Assembly: GCA_947650285.1 (NCBI GenBank)
Contig: CANTFL010000370.1
Span: 1-64,000, forward strand
Direction of reading: 5' to 3'
Source of the DNA: Hyaloperonospora brassicae
Lineage: Eukaryota > Oomycota > Peronosporomycetes > Peronosporales > Peronosporaceae
DNA: 64,000 nucleotides
The notes under the pieces are model-generated. The model was not told the DNA's origin, searched no databases, and saw only the letters and a list, made by a program, of their open reading frames with translations. Positions within the stretch are counted from its first letter, which is position 1, and every line of letters begins with the position of its first letter. Positions 23,847 to 34,830 of the stretch are shown here, piece by piece. The position numbers were made by a program, and so were the translations under genes.

Positions 23847-24410
23847 TCAAAGGCCCTTTATTCTATCCGTTGCAATCTTAAATTGGTTATACGAAATTGC
23901 CAATGACATGGCGTCTGCGCTTTTAATGTCACCTTTTTTCGAAAGGGCCTCCAAGTAGGCTAGCGGTCTAATGTTGTCTTTGTAAAGCTGCTTGAATTCC
24001 TTCTTTATGCTCCTTTCAGGGAACTTATCTATCGTCCTCATCGCTGCAGATACTTCTTCTTTGGCGGATAGGACGGTCGGGTTGTAATCCGCCCTCAAAT
24101 TCGCCATAAACGATTTCGACGGGCCAGCCGATTGCTTATTCAATATTGCTTTGGCCAAGAGTGGCATAGCCATGTCTGCTGCATCGTCCAAAAGGTTCGG
24201 AAAAACAAGCCTTTCCTCACTGTCATGACTGTCATGAAAGTCTCCCTCTTCAGCACCTCTGATGTTCTTCGGTTTCGATGGAGCGTTTGCGTCCAGGTCC
24301 GACAATGTCTCCTTGGTCGACTCTGCAGAGACATGCGCCGACAGAGCGTTGCCACTAGCAGACACGACGAGCGCGAGCGCGAGCACGAGGAGTGAAACGA
24401 TTTTGACCAT
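23847..24410 (-). CDS. Secreted RXLR-EER-type effector candidate (degenerate RXLR)
   Basis: An intact 187-residue frame with stop TGA at 23847-23849; the Met at 24410 begins a textbook signal peptide (residues 1-22, hydrophobic core SLLVLALALVVSASG, likely cleavage after GNA). The next 45 residues are Ser/Asp/Glu-rich. Residues 48-51 read KNIR where oomycete effectors carry RXLR, and DSEER at 63-67 matches the EER part. The C-terminus (about 85-187) is predicted to be largely helical by composition, with KKEFKQLYKDNIRPLAYLEA reminiscent of helical-bundle effector domains, though no complete WY motif is claimed. Such proteins are secreted at haustoria or hyphae and act in plant cells (family knowledge). 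No intron is needed. It is the best-preserved gene in the window; neighbours are decayed. Its host target is unknown. Confidence 0.8.
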   Translation of the reverse strand: MVKIVSLLVLALALVVSASGNALSAHVSAESTKETLSDLDANAPSKPKNIRGAEEGDFHDSHDSEERLVFPNLLDDAADMAMPLLAKAILNKQSAGPSKSFMANLRADYNPTVLSAKEEVSAAMRTIDKFPERSIKKEFKQLYKDNIRPLAYLEALSKKGDIKSADAMSLAISYNQFKIATDRIKGL

Positions 24411-24506
24411 AGTGGTAGAAAGTGTGTCAGTTAGTGAAAAACAGGGGCTCTGGCGATGCGAAGCCGCTTGCGAATCAAATTCAAAAGTGAGGAAGGCGCT
24501 GTGGTC

Positions 24507-24788
24507 TCAAAACTGTAGGCGAAAAAGGTCTAGTCGGACGGTGTCACAGAGCACATTGCCTCCACAGACGAGCTTGCTGGCGCCACCGTCTGGCTCTATT
24601 TCCCAAAATTGGGCTCCTGTAGCCTGTCCACAGCTGTAGTCAGCACGCACAGAAAAGGATGGGAACCAGATGGTAAGTTGCGTTTCTCTTATCGCGTCAC
24701 TTCTTGTCCAAGTATTCGAGTTCGAAGTGTTGTTATGAATGTCCCAAAACAAAGTTTGACGGTGAATAGATCCGGTTACACGGGTGAT
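24507..24788 (-). pseudogene. Short unrecognised open frame upstream of the effector
   Basis: The frame is open from about 24788 (ITRVTGSIHRQTLFWDIHNN) to the stop at 24507, about 93 codons. The Met at 24752 begins MFWDIHNNTSNSNTW. It has two N-x-S/T sites, three Cys and mixed composition (SVRADYSCGQATGAQFWEIE), looking more like protein than random AT-rich sequence. It lies on the same strand, about 100 bp upstream of the effector start. There is no signal peptide or known domain, and it may be a fragment of a larger gene. Confidence 0.3.
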
Positions 24789-24789
24789 T

Positions 24790-25610
24790 CATCTCACAAG
24801 ACTCAACGTCGAATTGCTATCGTTGCCTATCTGCACAAAGGATGCGGCTGTTGGTGCAGTGCTAGCTGCAGGGGCGCTTGTACTACACCATCAGCGTTTA
24901 AACAAGGTTTTCGTCACTTTCGTTCGATTGTGACAGCTTTCTAAGAGCGGTTCGCGGCATTGCAGGTCCAGTTGCAATATTCGTGCAAAAGGTCATGCGT
25001 GCACATCATTTCGGTCAATGATTATCGAGATGTTTATGAGCGCATAGTTGCGTAAGCTCATGTTGTGGTCACCACTGGACTAGACACGAAGTACTACTTA
25101 ACGTCGTCTGAGCGTCACATGTGTGCGGTTTAAGGTGATGTGAGAACGCAGTATATATCGTGACCCCAATGGGCAAAGCCTTTGGTGAGTGATAGCACGG
25201 TGAAAGACAAAGTTCTTGGCATTTAGAATGTTGTTGCATGTCTTGCGTGTGTGTAGAGTATCATTTCTTTCATATGCATGCCGCTCTATCCATATGTTGA
25301 TCATGAGAAACAAGAAAGAAGGACGTGAATGATCACTGTTTCACTCAGCGGTAAAGATAGTTCTCATTCTCTCCCTCTCTTTCTGTCGCTCTTTCGTTGT
25401 CACCCCATTATGATCTGTCGTTGTTATCTTTGTAATAGTTGGTTCTGCACGGAGAATATCAGCTGTCTTTCTTTTCGTTCGTCTTTCTCTTCTGTACATC
25501 AACGGAACGAATGAATTGCGTCATCACTAGCACGACAGCACCGTTGTGGCACAACTCACAACTCACGACGCACGACCCATCCCCCAGCTGCGAGCTGTAA
25601 TCTCTATAAA
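24790..25610. other. Intergenic; pyrimidine-rich tract and TATA-like site
   Basis: Contains a CT-rich run at about 25360-25400 (TTCTCTCCCTCTCTTTCTGT). Just downstream, CTATAAAAGG at 25612-25621 is a good TATA-like box, but no long open frame follows; the nearest ATG (25709) gives only six codons. It could be the promoter of a lost gene or a U3-like remnant. Confidence 0.35.
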
Positions 25611-25778
25611 AGGTGCGTGCATTGTCAGCGCTCGATGTTGTTCTCTGGACGGACTGACTGATATTAAAAGACGAGATACAAAGCCGCTCCTCTTACAAGC
25701 CTAGAAGCCATGTACGTGTCGTTGTTTTAAATCGTAACCGATATTTACATAGACGTGGTACCACAGATTGATCTCACG

Positions 25779-25823
25779 AGCTGGGACTGTAAGACACCGA
25801 TGTGGTGTCTTACAGTCCCAGCT
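25779..25823 (+). other. Perfect 20-bp inverted repeat with 5-nt loop
   Basis: AGCTGGGACTGTAAGACACC (25779-25798) is followed by GATGT and its exact complement (25804-25823). The pairing stops abruptly on both sides. No tRNA-like or terminator context was seen. An RNA from either strand would fold into a very stable hairpin. Confidence 0.97.
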
Positions 25824-25989
25824 TGGAGGAACGCATATTTCTGCAACCAAATTTTCGCATATCTTCTTTGTCTCACCCCACGTGGTATAATCTCGACGGA
25901 CCCAGCCATCGTCCTATCGTCTCTGTTGAGATCACGCTTCATACTGCGGCTTGCACCTACCCTGTATGACTAAATACTTCTTCTTACAT

Positions 25990-26181
25990 TTACGGTGCAG
26001 GATCCAACTCCATATCGCCCAGTTGTGGCGCGGTGATTTTGTACACCCGATCTTTTGTCCGTATATCACACGATGACAGTTCTGTGCTACGATACAAGCA
26101 GAACTCCACGGTAGATTCCTTATCAACTGGATTACATCGTAAGTGCAGGTGCTCGAGCATGGGGTTCTCCACACAATGCAT
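25990..26181 (-). CDS. Hypothetical 63-residue ORF
   Basis: Minus-strand frame starting MHCVENPMLEHLHLRCNPVD and ending ITAPQLGDMELDPAP. Third positions are G/C-richer than the surroundings and composition is protein-like (acidic, with four Cys). The TAA is followed by sequence that could contain a GT-AG intron (GTAAATG ... CAG), after which another minus-strand frame of 65 codons (25745-25942) runs into the 20-bp hairpin. Whether these are exons of one gene cannot be decided. No family is recognised. Confidence 0.3.
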   Translation of the reverse strand: MHCVENPMLEHLHLRCNPVDKESTVEFCLYRSTELSSCDIRTKDRVYKITAPQLGDMELDPAP

Positions 26182-26244
26182 GGTGTAAGGTCAACAACAA
26201 TTTAACATGTACATGTTTGTGGTAGGTCGGTTTTTTTTTCCACA

Positions 26245-27565
26245 CCTTTGCATTCCAGAAAGTCTACATTTTCACGAAGGGATGACGACATTTATTATGC
26301 CGCTTCTCTATCCCTGCGAGATACACTCTACATACGCTGCCGCTAGCGCTTGATAAAAAAGAAATGTTTGCTAGAAAAATAAATGACGCGGATCGTATAG
26401 CGGCTGCATGCGACGACACAAAGACTCAACCCTGGCAATCTGTACAAACGAAGTGAGCAGCACTAATTGCCTGCTATGATCAGGATGTATCGCACATATG
26501 CTAGAGATCATGAACGAGTAAATTTTCCCACTTCATAATGCAAATCTGCAAAAGCATGCAACGACTGAACAGTTCGTCTGTAAAAAACCTGCAATTGTGG
26601 AACACTATCGGTGGTGCGTAGATGGACCACGTATGTGTAACCTGCGATGCAGCACTTGTTTCAATTAATGTTGCTCCGCTACTAATGGTGCGTTTCACGT
26701 TTTAGACAAGTAAATTATAATTCTTACATTCTATTAAATATGCAAAATTTACCTTCGTCTTTATATATTCAATATATATCAGTTTGACTTTTGATCTATA
26801 TGAGACTCTGCCTAGTTGAGACGCCTTAAAAGCTTTAATAAGGCATGAGATCATTAACACTTAATGGTTTTTGATAAATCGAATCGTAATAGTTTTTTAT
26901 ACCATATCTAGAAGCTTAGTGAGTGAAGAAGATTCGTTTCGTCAAGTTCATGTAGATAACGAGGTAGCTCGTTAAGGTTTAAACCTTCCTCTAGCAAAGA
27001 AATTTTAAGCTCCGTTAGACTGATTTCTAACTTTTTAAATATAGATTCATCGTTGCACATGCATCATGCTCATTGCCCTGTTGCTCAGCGTTTACGCCAG
27101 CAAAAGTCACGAGAAGACAGATGCTTCACTCGTCCGGCAATTCATAAGGGTCACTGTTTAGCATTGCATGACCATCAAAAAAAATGATTCGGTGTCATTG
27201 GATTTGGCAATCAAACACCGAGTAAAAGATCGTCCGCCTGCGATATACCGCTGTATAATGGTGCCCATTGCAATCAGGTGGCGAGAAAAAAGACCAGGCA
27301 TCAATTTCTGTAATCTGGCGGTGAAAGCGTATCAGCCCTCTATGTCTACCTAATTGAAATGGAAGTTGGAATAAACGTAATTAAACTGCAAATTCGCGAT
27401 GGTAGCTTTAATTAAGCATCGAGATCACAAAATTAAAAAGTATTGATGTGGAAAATGCTGATTGGACAAAATAATCGAGCGTAGGCTGTACAATTTTGCA
27501 AGGCTTTGTGGTAGCACAAAAGTTGTGCACTTATGATACAAGCGAACCACCCATTACTACAATAT
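26245..27565 (+). repeat. Dispersed repeat DR, copy 2 (longest)
   Basis: It starts at CCTTTGCATTCCAGAAAG and aligns with copy 3 from 49505 (CCTTTGCATTCTAGAGAG). Landmarks are ACACTCTACATACG, GCGACGACAC (GCGACGACACA/ACGACGGCACA in copy 3), CGCACATATGCTAGA, then TTGCTCAGCGTTTA and the CCGCCTGCGATATACCGC block. Relative to copy 3 it carries about 480 extra bases at roughly 26570-27040. At 27066 a short frame MLIALLLSVYASKSH resembles a signal peptide start, but it ends after about 31 codons. The longest downstream frame, 27168-27353, includes the RPPAIYR stretch common to the family. Confidence 0.5.
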
Positions 27566-29338
27566 GATGAAAAAACCATTAAAGAAGGCCTAAAAGGCAG
27601 ATCGCAAGCTTTCATGGCCTAAACAGACCTAGACTTTCCGCGTCGAACTATGATGTTGGTTTTTGCGGTATAAATATGTTTGTATAATTATCTAAAGGAC
27701 AAAATGCGCTTCGAATCCGTCCTTTTTGCTTAATAAAGTTGAAATATGTGTTGCGTATCCGACATTCAATATTGGCCAATACAAATAGTTTTGCTGGGAT
27801 ATCATCAAGCTCCACCGGCTATATCAATGTGTCGGTCACATCGATCTGCCTTCTACAGAATCTAATTTCTTACTCAATTTTTCATCTGTAATCACCATAA
27901 ACGGCGATGGCTTCATTCTGCAACCATCTATCATTAGGGTTTTTTAGAACGACGTGCGCAGATCTAATATTTGACAGAGAAACCACGCTAGCCGTCGTTA
28001 GACCTTAGCATCGAGATCTCCTGAAGCCGCGGTAAGTGATGATCAGGGCAAAATAAACAGCACCTTGAGGAGATGTTGGGTGTGACGCGACTACATAATA
28101 TTCGCTCTATCCTTCATTAAGTAGATTTTGGGAACGGTAAACCTCCACAAGATCTGCCTTTTCCTGAACTAGGGGGCAGCAAGTAACCTCCGGGGTCCTC
28201 GGCTCCGCGTCACAGGGATGGAGATGAGGAATGGCTCTAAGGCAACCTATGGATCTTGATGGATAGACATGAAGTAATATCGACGAAGGATAAGCAGGCG
28301 TTCCGGGTCCTTGACATTTTGATATGATAGAAAATTTTTAAAGGGATGGTTACCAAACATAAAAGAAAGGGTCAAATCCGTAAAACATCCCAACGATGGA
28401 AGATAATCCAACAAAGTGGTGCCAAAAAGACGTGTCCACCGATATCTTATAGTACAAACAAACGACCAGCGGCGGATTGGTCATAGGACGCGTATCAATT
28501 CATGCGCAGCGTTATTCATACATAGCAGGATTAAGTGCATCCGTTGTCGATCAGCATTCACGAATTAAAAATTTTCGAGGTTTTGCGCGAAAACTACCAT
28601 AACTCATGCCTTCTTACAGGCGGTCCAAAAGAGGCGTGGAAAGGCACGGTAGCGGCTATGTTTGGGGCTGTCTAATGGTGCCTAAAATACCAACAAAGCA
28701 ACTTTCGCATAAAAATCACTGGTTCTTCTAGTTGATAGTAGCCTAGTAAGTTAAGCATTTTTTGTTTATAGCAAGTGAGTGTCTTTGATCCGTGAAGTTA
28801 TGCACACTAGAGTAATGACGCCTGTGGATATGTTAAATCTCATCTCTATATAGAAATGACCCTGTTCGATTCTTCTTGATGATATGAAAGTTCAGATGTG
28901 GTGTTCAAGTGAATTCGTGCTGTATTTATGGGCACCAAAAGGTTCCTATTCATCTTCCGTTAATTTTCTGGTAAAATACCCTCAGTTTGATATCACAAAA
29001 CATGATTGGCTAGTTAGTAGACACGCATTGAGGACATTATATCACTGTTAACGGTTTTTAAACGTTAATTGTGATTAATTAAGTATCGTTTGCAATTGTT
29101 CTTCAGTTTGCTTTGCACAAGACTGCTTTATGTCGGCTATTAGAATATGTAGACTCAAATCGTTCAGTCCTCCAATGCGCGCAATCGCGCACTTTATCTT
29201 AATCTTCGACGCTTACATAAGAGCGGGTCGTTCCATGAGGAATACGTACATAGGTGTATACGCTAGTTAGAGATAATACTGCTTCTTTATATTATTTAAT
29301 CTAGAACGTTTTGGTCTTTGCTTTGCATTCACGATGCA
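27566..29338. other. No recognisable gene
   Basis: Mixed composition. The part from about 27950 to 28700 is less AT-rich and may be decayed transposon or gene sequence, but no frame is longer than about 50 codons and nothing was recognised. Confidence 0.45.
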
Positions 29339-29785
29339 TGTAGCGGAGCTGAACAGCTTCTTAAGTCAGAGGAAGACTTATCGCTATACGAGCAACTTTG
29401 GTTCAAAGAACCCGAATCAGAGAGCCAACAAGTTCCGAGAGCTTACGGCCTCTGATCCGGGAAACAGACAATTTAGAGAATCACATAACAGATTGCTATA
29501 AGAGTAGCTGCCATAACAAGGTGTATGCTAGTCTTCCAACGATCTCTAGACACGTGTATTTGACAGATCAAAAGAAGAACCGAACTTTTTCTTGTTTTAA
29601 TGATAGAACACCTCAGACGAATGTATTTAATCAAGACACTAATCTTCTGATCAATACCTCCAAAAATATCCCATAATTAGGTGGCTGACACACGTCAGCC
29701 CCCAACAACTGATATAGTGATCCAATATCATCGTTAATAGGACTACGTTACTTGTGTAAACCACACGTTTTGTTAATTCGTTAGA
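29339..29785 (-). repeat. A2 3' LTR
   Basis: 447 bp on the minus strand, starting TCTAAC (mutated TGTAAC) at 29785, right after polypurine GAAGAGGG (29786-29793), and ending CTCCGCTACA at 29339. It matches 49045-49498; shared blocks include GGGGGCTGACGTGTGTCAGC and CTAGAGATCGTTGGAAG-type sequence. Confidence 0.88.
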
Positions 29786-29823
29786 CCCTCTTCTACCAGA
29801 CCGACTTAACTTCGGGACGTCAT

Positions 29824-30813
29824 TTGAATTACCTGCCTTTAAGGAGAGAGGTATGTGCGCTTAACCTCACGGTTGTCAAAGCGCCAAATCATGGCATTGG
29901 CATCCATGAGTCCTGGACTCTTTCGCCTTATCTCGACCTTAATGAGGAAGTGTACCATGGCAGCGATACCAATGTATTCTTCCTGGAAGAGATATTGTCT
30001 AACTCATATGTGCTTGAGGCATAGTCTCTTACATTAATAAACCTCATCGCCGAACGTAGCGCAGTTGATGCGCCGTCGGCGTAGCATCCAACACCTAAAA
30101 TGGGCGATGCCATAATCAGCAATCCGCTTGATGAGCAATAGCTGTATAATATATCCACTCAACAAGTAGAGGACACTCAGCTCGATAAGCAGATTGGTGC
30201 AATCCATGAGAGTCGTCGTGATTATGTATTCACTCCACCCAAGGTAGAATAATGTATACGCCAAACGGCAGGCCGTTCACCGGCAACGTGGGCCATTGTC
30301 ACTGAACTCACATCTCCTGAAGAGGTTGCAAGTCGACAGGCATTTTGCGAGAGTTTCCTGCAACCTCAATTGACGACTCAAAGTATGTGCAAGTTGCGTC
30401 TTGACACGCAAGCATGTAGTGAACCGGTTCCACCGATCAAGGGTAGACTCATTCTCTTATTCTCAGGCGAATCTCAGGAGGAAGAAGAAAACGCGTTTGT
30501 TCGCTGGGTGCATCGGAAACGACACCTCAGCAACGTGTTATCTCTCAGAGCAAGTGCCGATGTGGCAGATGCTCGTTTAGAACGAAAGCTTCGGTATGAT
30601 TATGCCAAGCTTAATGCCAGAGGCCAGTTGCGAATTCGCACACGATATGATCCGACTGTGCCGGCTGATGTGGGTGTTGGTCAAGCGGTGCCTAACTACC
30701 CACCTGCTTCTACCACTATTGGTGAGAAGCGTCTTCGTTCACAGGACGACCCTTGCGGCAATGTTCAAAAACATCCACGACATATGGGCAATCCTGCCGA
30801 AGGGGTATCATAA
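29824..30813 (+). pseudogene. A2 antisense ORF region (opposite to pol)
   Basis: 30370-30813 is open for 148 codons and matches A1 9613-10060 (minus) over its whole length with about 80% amino-acid identity and the same stop (ends AEGVS; A1 DEGVS). Further upstream, 29824-30024 reads YLDLNEEVYHGSDTNVF, matching A1 YLGFDVVVDYGSDTDIH, also on the antisense strand. The part between has stops (for example after NPLDEQ). Thus the antisense frame existed in the common ancestor of A1 and A2 and is broken here. Confidence 0.5.
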
Positions 30814-32160
30814 AATCCCACGAGTTCTCGTACTCCGGGTACCTTCGCCACTTCACCAGATACTGGTATTGACCCTGACGACGACGTCGTTTTAGGAGTC
30901 ACTCCACATGGAACTAACGGTTCCCTTGCTCATCGAGCAGCGTCGGCGAGGGTCGGTAACCCAAAGGATGAGCTGGAGAAGATGCTTCACGACGTAAGCT
31001 GTGTCCGCGAGGCCTTAAGTAATACTTAGGGTGCGCTCGACGCGACGCAATATCGTCTTTAGAAGGTGGAGTTGTTGCAAACCCAGATGTAAGCTCAGCT
31101 TGACATTCTGATTCGTATTTCGATGCCGATGGCAATTTCAAATGCCGCGACGCAAGCGCCTCCAATTTGCGTGATACGAATCCTGACATGTCTTAAGTAA
31201 GCCAACCTAAACAGAGGATGCGTACGCAGTTTGCGCGAAAGGTCATGCTTAAACGCAATATATTTCTCAGCTACAACCTTAAATAATCCAATAAAGCGCG
31301 GACGCAACTTTTTCTTGAAGACGGCGGACACTACATTTGCAGGTAGGCTTTGAAAGAGAGAGAGATTAACGATTGAGTATACTTTTTCCAGGACCTTATG
31401 AGGTCCAATAAAACCTCTACCTATGACATCTTCGTGTTCCTTTTGTCTGACTTGGCTGTCACCCAGGATTTCGCGCATATGTCGTAAGACACGCAATCGC
31501 GTTGCGATAATTTCGCTTACCTTTTTATAACATAATAGTGCTGATATCAGAAAGGCAATCGGCAACACCTCCCCCCACCAAGCCCTAAACCACGAACTAA
31601 TAGCGTTCATGATACGCAAGAGTGTTTAATATATTCACGTAGTCTAGTGAATAGCCATTGGCGTCATGCACGGCGTTGCTCCCGGCAATTTCAACGAAAG
31701 GAGGCATCATACTTTAATGATTTGTCGTTCATCGCAATCTCTACGCAACACGTCACCGATAATGCGACTCAATAGCTCAATGTGATTATCCGTCTGCGGA
31801 TGATCTGCTGAAGCCATAATCAATCGCATACCAAGCATCAATAATGTTGGTTTTAAAAATTTACCGTGAAGAGAAAGGATCCTTGTCCGAGATAATTGCA
31901 AAAGGCAAACCGAGTTGTCGAAACACTCGATCGATAAACAGCGAATATTTGCCTTCACCATCAATAGAGTCCGGCACCTTCGCTAAATGAGCCATCTTGC
32001 TAAAATGGTCAGCAAATACCACAATACCCGTATTGCCGTACGAATCGTTTGGTAACACGAACAAGAAATCCATGCTGCTGGACTTCCAACACCCCTTGGG
32101 AATAGGCAGACCAGCCAGCGGCGCGGCCGCGTGAGGTCATGGTTTCACCCGTTGACACGT
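30790..32160 (-). pseudogene. A2 integrase and chromodomain, broken
   Basis: On the minus strand, 32073-31861 is the integrase core (MDFLFVLPNDSYGNTGIVVF, second Asp in ISDKDP), followed by frameshifted segments with DHPQTDNHIELLSRIIGD (Glu retained in HIEL), then 31619-31095 with the C-terminal domain (KKLRPRFIGLFKVVAEKY) and 31189-30914 with the Pro/Ser linker. The chromodomain is readable at about 30930-30830 (YQYLVKWRRYPEYENSWDF) after in-frame stops. Divergence from A1 here is roughly 25-30% in amino acids, far more than in the RT. Confidence 0.83.
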
Positions 32161-34260
32161 TTCACACGTACGCACATATGTGCTCACCCATTTGTAAAGT
32201 TCGGGTCAACAATTACATTGGCTAACTGAGCCATAGGTCATCTCACGACCGAGATGAACACTCAACGCAGTATCATGTGCCTCATAGAGGATCTATTACT
32301 TCAACTACTCATCATGAGGGACAACAATGCGAGGGGTATCCTCCACATCTGTGCTATAGCACAACAGGCCTTGATCGATGGAATATCGATGTAACCTCGC
32401 ACGTAATCGTGCCGACCATTCTATGTCCGATTCCTTAACCTCCTCGCTCCCTAGAGCACGTAGCAGAGCTACACAGTGTTCATCTTTGGCATTTGCCGTA
32501 CGGATTAGGTCAGTGACCGACGACGACATAGTCGTATCATGAGCAATCTCAAAGTCAGGCCTGCGTGACAACGCATCAGCCAAAGCATTCTGCTTGCCCG
32601 GCTTCTACTTCACCTCAGAGTTGTACTCGGTAAAGAAGGAAAGCCAACGAGCCATTCTCTGAGAGAGGTGAGGAGACTGGGCCGCAGTGCGTATTGACGC
32701 ATGATCTGTATAGATACCAAACGGCTTACAGCCAAGAAGATGAACTCTAAACTTGACGAGAGCACACTTCATTGAAAGTAGCTCTTTGTCATGAACAGGA
32801 TAGTTCTTTTCTGCAGCCTTCAGCTGCCGAGACTCAAACGCAATGACGCGTTCTCGTCCATTAAAATCGGTCTGTAACAGATCGCTGTCTATGGCAAAGT
32901 CAGATTCATCACAGACGACACTGAAAGATAGATCAGGATCAGGCAAAGCCAAAATTGGCGCATGGAGGAGACTCATCTTTACTGCTCGAAAAGCATCAAG
33001 CTCAGTGCTAGTCCAGCACTATTCCATATCATTTTTAAGGAGATTGGATAATGGCCGAGCCATATCTGCGTAATTCGCACTGTACTTGTGCAAGTAATTG
33101 GCAAGGCCAAGCCACTTACGTGAGTCCTTTTGGTTCTTTGGAACCGACCAATCAAATATGGCTTTTACCGTAGCGGGATCCGCTCCAAGACCTTGCTTAC
33201 CAATAAAGCACCCTAATAGAAAATCTCTTCTGCACCAAAGATGCACTTAAACGCGTTGGCGTACAACTTATTCGTACGCATGCACTCGAGCACCGCTCGT
33301 AAATGGTCAATATGATTGTCCATATCTGACCGACCGTTCATTGCACGACTATGGACAACGATGTCATCAAAGTACGTCTGTGCATAACCTCTGTGAGGTC
33401 GTAACAATTTTGTCACAAGATAATTGAATGTATTCGGGGCATTTAATAACCATTGCTGCATAACAAGCCACTCCCAGAGCATACCGCTTGGAGTGCTGAC
33501 CGCTGTCAGCGGAAAAATGTTCTCACGCATAAGCAATTGGTAATACCCATTGACTAAGTCGAGCGCACTGTACATCGTACATCCCAACATATTGTTCTGA
33601 AGACCATCCTTCCTCGGAATTGGTGTCTGAGCCGGGATGGTGGCCGCATTTAGCTTATTGTAAGCATGTACAATGCGCCACTTCCCATTGGTCTTCTTGA
33701 CACAGAAGGTCAGTGTGGAATGAGTATATTTGCTCTCACGCACTAATCCTGCCGCGTGCTTTGCACGAAAGAAGTCGTCAATGACGTCACACTATTCCTT
33801 CGGTAAAGGCTACTGCCGTGTTACGCAGTATTTAGTTCCAGGAACCAAGTCAATTTAATGAGGAGCCTCTCTATCAGGAGGTACGACAGATGGTGGATAG
33901 TGACACACGACCTCTTAAAACTCCTTAACTTGAAAGATAAACGTATTAAAGGATTCTTAAGGATCACAGATCCACTACGCGCACCAAATGACGCTCGTAA
34001 AGTCCTCAAAAATTGACTCATCCAATCACGAGGATGAGTTTAACTCAACATTGGGTTGAACGACTGCTATCTCGGATATCTCTCCCGCCTTTAGAGCGTG
34101 GCTACATTTTCCGTCAGTTATTCCGTCCAGCTTAAATAGATTATCGAAAGATAAATGAGTCTCAAGACTGATGTTGCCATCAACATAGCCAGTCCAATCC
34201 ATTGACAAGGTTGTAAAGTGTATTTTTAATAATATCACTTCATGACGTCTCGGACGTTTG
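32161..34260 (-). pseudogene. A2 reverse transcriptase and RNase H, broken
   Basis: Segments 33743-33213 and 33246-33019 are identical in protein to A1 RT, including YFDDIVVHS, and share its TAG codons. 32976-32605 is RNase H (SFSVVCDESDFAIDSDLLQ, NYPVHDKELLSMKCALVKFR) and stays open where A1 is shifted; 32583-32305 is the linker to integrase. A2 has two extra stops just upstream of the RT (TGG to TAG and CAG to TAG near 33815 and 33793). Upstream of about 33870, identity to A1 drops abruptly to roughly 75%. Confidence 0.88.
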
Positions 34261-34830
34261 GCGCTTAAAAATTGCCATTCAACGCCAGGATTGCTTTCTC
34301 GAAGGTACTTTACACCTCTTAGAGGCCGGGACAGTAGGGTCTCTGTGGTTGCTATTTATCCTAGCGCTCTCTATACGAGAACACATGTCTTAAGCGACAT
34401 CTGGTGGAGAGTTACGTAACTCTAACACTTCAATCAGTAAATCGAAACGTACTAATTCACGTGCATTATGTGGACCTTGCCCTGAACGTTTCAAATTTTT
34501 GCCAACAATGTCAATACCAACATTCAGTGAGGTGCCATCGCACCCGCCCTCACACGGTAGATTTGTGACGTACTGTGGTTAATTGACTACGAAATTTCGC
34601 TGTAGAGGAACTGATCGCATTCCCGTTATGTCCGAGCCAGTGAACGGTTGGCGGCCCGGTCCCACGTCTGATCAGATCGCGTCCATTGGACAGTCAGACC
34701 AAAATGGATATCAGACCGGGCAGGTTGGGACCTGCGATCTTGGATCAAGGTATGAGGCGGAAAGTAACGTTGGCGATCAGTCGATCAAGAAGGGAACCGC
34801 GATCAGCCAGGCAATCGCGATCAAGGAGGC

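Noticed and set aside
25541..25760. Possible copia LTR end and primer-binding site (TATAAAAGG, then TGGTACCACAGA).
   Set aside because: The site matches an initiator-Met-type PBS only partly, no second LTR or copia domain is nearby, and no TG/CA boundaries could be fixed.
29300..29338. TTTGCATTC left of A2 resembles the DR start right of A2, suggesting A2 inserted into one DR copy.
   Set aside because: Only about ten bases agree and the rest of the left flank does not align with DR, so this may be chance.
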